DNA of 64,000 nucleotides from Halioglobus sp. (GTDB lineage Bacteria; Pseudomonadota; Gammaproteobacteria; Pseudomonadales; Halieaceae), in assembly GCA_002699145.1 (NCBI GenBank), contig PABK01000024.1, positions 1-64,000 on the forward strand. The letters are read 5' to 3'. A program made the translations under genes and the position numbers. The first letter of the stretch is position 1, and each line of letters opens with the position of its first letter. This document shows, in pieces, positions 63,267 through 64,000 of the stretch. The notes under the pieces are model-generated. The model worked only from the letters and a program-made list of their open reading frames with translations, had not been told where the DNA came from and did no database searches.

Positions 63267-63490
63267 CGGCTGGCGCATACGAGCGTGAGGGCGGTGCAGA
63301 GGGTCACCGGTTGACGCCTTTGTGCGCGGCCTCACATATTTGCGCCGCCGTCGGCAGCGGCGCGCGCGTATCCCGGCTGGGCCTAGCGGCTTTGTGTAAA
63401 AAATATTGACGCCGCATGGCGGCTGTAAGCAGGCGCCGGCGGTAGTGTTATGCTTGCGCTCACATCACAACTATAAACAGGAGAGACAGT

Positions 63491-64000
63491 ATGCGAATGA
63501 TTCGCGCCCTGGCAGTTTCCCTCGTATTCCTGCTCATGCTACAGGCCTGCAGCGATGGCTCGGACAACGCCGGCACTGCGGCGCCGCAGTTGCTCGCCGG
63601 CGCCGCCAGCCGCAGCGTCCTGCCGACGGTCGCCGGCGGGCGCGCCTACCTGGCCGACGCCCCGGGCTGGCCGTCGCGGGACGAACTGGACCCGCACAAC
63701 CCCGGCGTGTTCATCGCCGCCTGGGACCAGGGGCGGGTCGATGTCGGCAACGGCCGTTCCGATTCCGCCTGGGTGCACGACGACCTGCGGGTGACGGCTA
63801 CCGCGCTGCAGTTCGGTGAGCAGCGCGCAATCCTGGTGATGGCCGATACCTACTCCTATTTTTCCCCCGACATCGCGGTGATGGTCGAGCGCGCACGGGC
63901 GCGCCTGCCCGCCGACTGGCAGGATGCGCCGATCCTGGTCTCGGCCACGCACAACCACCACGGCCCGGACACCGCCTTCAGCATTAACGATGACTGGTTT
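63491..64000 (+). CDS. Neutral ceramidase-like lipoprotein, 5' part (cut by window end)
   Basis: 170 codons are open to the last base. Lipoprotein signal MRMIRALAVSLVFLLMLQAC. The mature N-terminus has GAASRSVLPTVAGG and NPGVFIAAWDQGRVDVGNGR; VSATHNHHGPD near the end resembles the zinc His motif (THTHSGP) of neutral/alkaline ceramidase N-terminal domains. It would cleave the amide of ceramide-like lipids, but the family assignment rests on this short part. ATG follows AGGAGAGAC. The 292-base divergent gap 63199-63490 holds the sigma-54 promoter of the PEP-CTERM gene. Confidence 0.75.
   Translation, partial: MRMIRALAVSLVFLLMLQACSDGSDNAGTAAPQLLAGAASRSVLPTVAGGRAYLADAPGWPSRDELDPHNPGVFIAAWDQGRVDVGNGRSDSAWVHDDLRVTATALQFGEQRAILVMADTYSYFSPDIAVMVERARARLPADWQDAPILVSATHNHHGPDTAFSINDDWF

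Overview
The window looks like chromosome of a high-GC, aerobic Gram-negative gammaproteobacterium. TonB receptor, RND efflux, outer-membrane lipoproteins, PEP-CTERM proteins, a RecQ helicase, an iron-reduction operon and actinobacterial-style catabolic enzymes together fit a marine Halieaceae-type (OM60/NOR5) organism. That placement is inference from gene content only. No rRNA, tRNA, IS element, CRISPR array or prophage is visible.

Region 1 (1-11.5 kb) starts with the 3' end of an RTX/cadherin-like adhesin, then a PEP-CTERM protein behind a sigma-54-type promoter. A recQ-GST pair lies on the minus strand. A Fur-box-controlled operon follows (PepSY membrane protein, DUF2271, DUF4198, membrane-anchored flavodoxin/ferredoxin-reductase), probably for reduction of imported ferric complexes. 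Then come a DUF3014 protein and an overlapping DUF3313 lipoprotein/DUF6607 pair.

Region 2 (11.6-20.3 kb) is a seven-gene minus-strand operon for ion homeostasis: CNNM-like, two MscS-like channels, an orphan MgtE-N/CBS protein, MgtE, Na/Pi cotransporter and glutamate dehydrogenase. Four of these genes (MscS, MgtE-N/CBS, MgtE, Na/Pi) are overlapped or translationally coupled. Two small lipoproteins follow on the plus strand.

Region 3 (20.3-52.3 kb) is a dense catabolic island. It contains a TetR-controlled Rieske oxygenase with two perfect operators, a TonB receptor, SDRs, an HsaA/HsaD-like monooxygenase and hydrolase pair, and a LysR regulator. It continues with a sulfatase-DUF3604 pair and an operon of acetoacetate-decarboxylase-like protein, amidohydrolase, KshA-like Rieske oxygenase and SDR. 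Two minus-strand operons each hold an orphan DMSO-reductase-family molybdoenzyme. One joins it to a deazaflavin-type nitroreductase and an APH-like kinase. The other joins it to a sterol-desaturase-like hydroxylase, an amidase, an enoyl-CoA hydratase and an RND pump. The contents suggest oxidation, activation and beta-oxidation of bulky hydrophobic alicyclic, aromatic or steroid-like compounds, but no substrate can be read from the sequence.

Region 4 (52.4-64 kb) has a probable phosphate-starvation pair (di-heme-motif protein and PhoX/DUF839 protein, each behind a candidate Pho box), a flavin-dependent halogenase convergent with a 2OG-Fe(II) oxygenase, an SDR, a START-domain protein, a third molybdoenzyme with a DUF1330 protein, a second PEP-CTERM gene with a near-consensus sigma-54 promoter, and the 5' part of a ceramidase-like lipoprotein cut by the window end.
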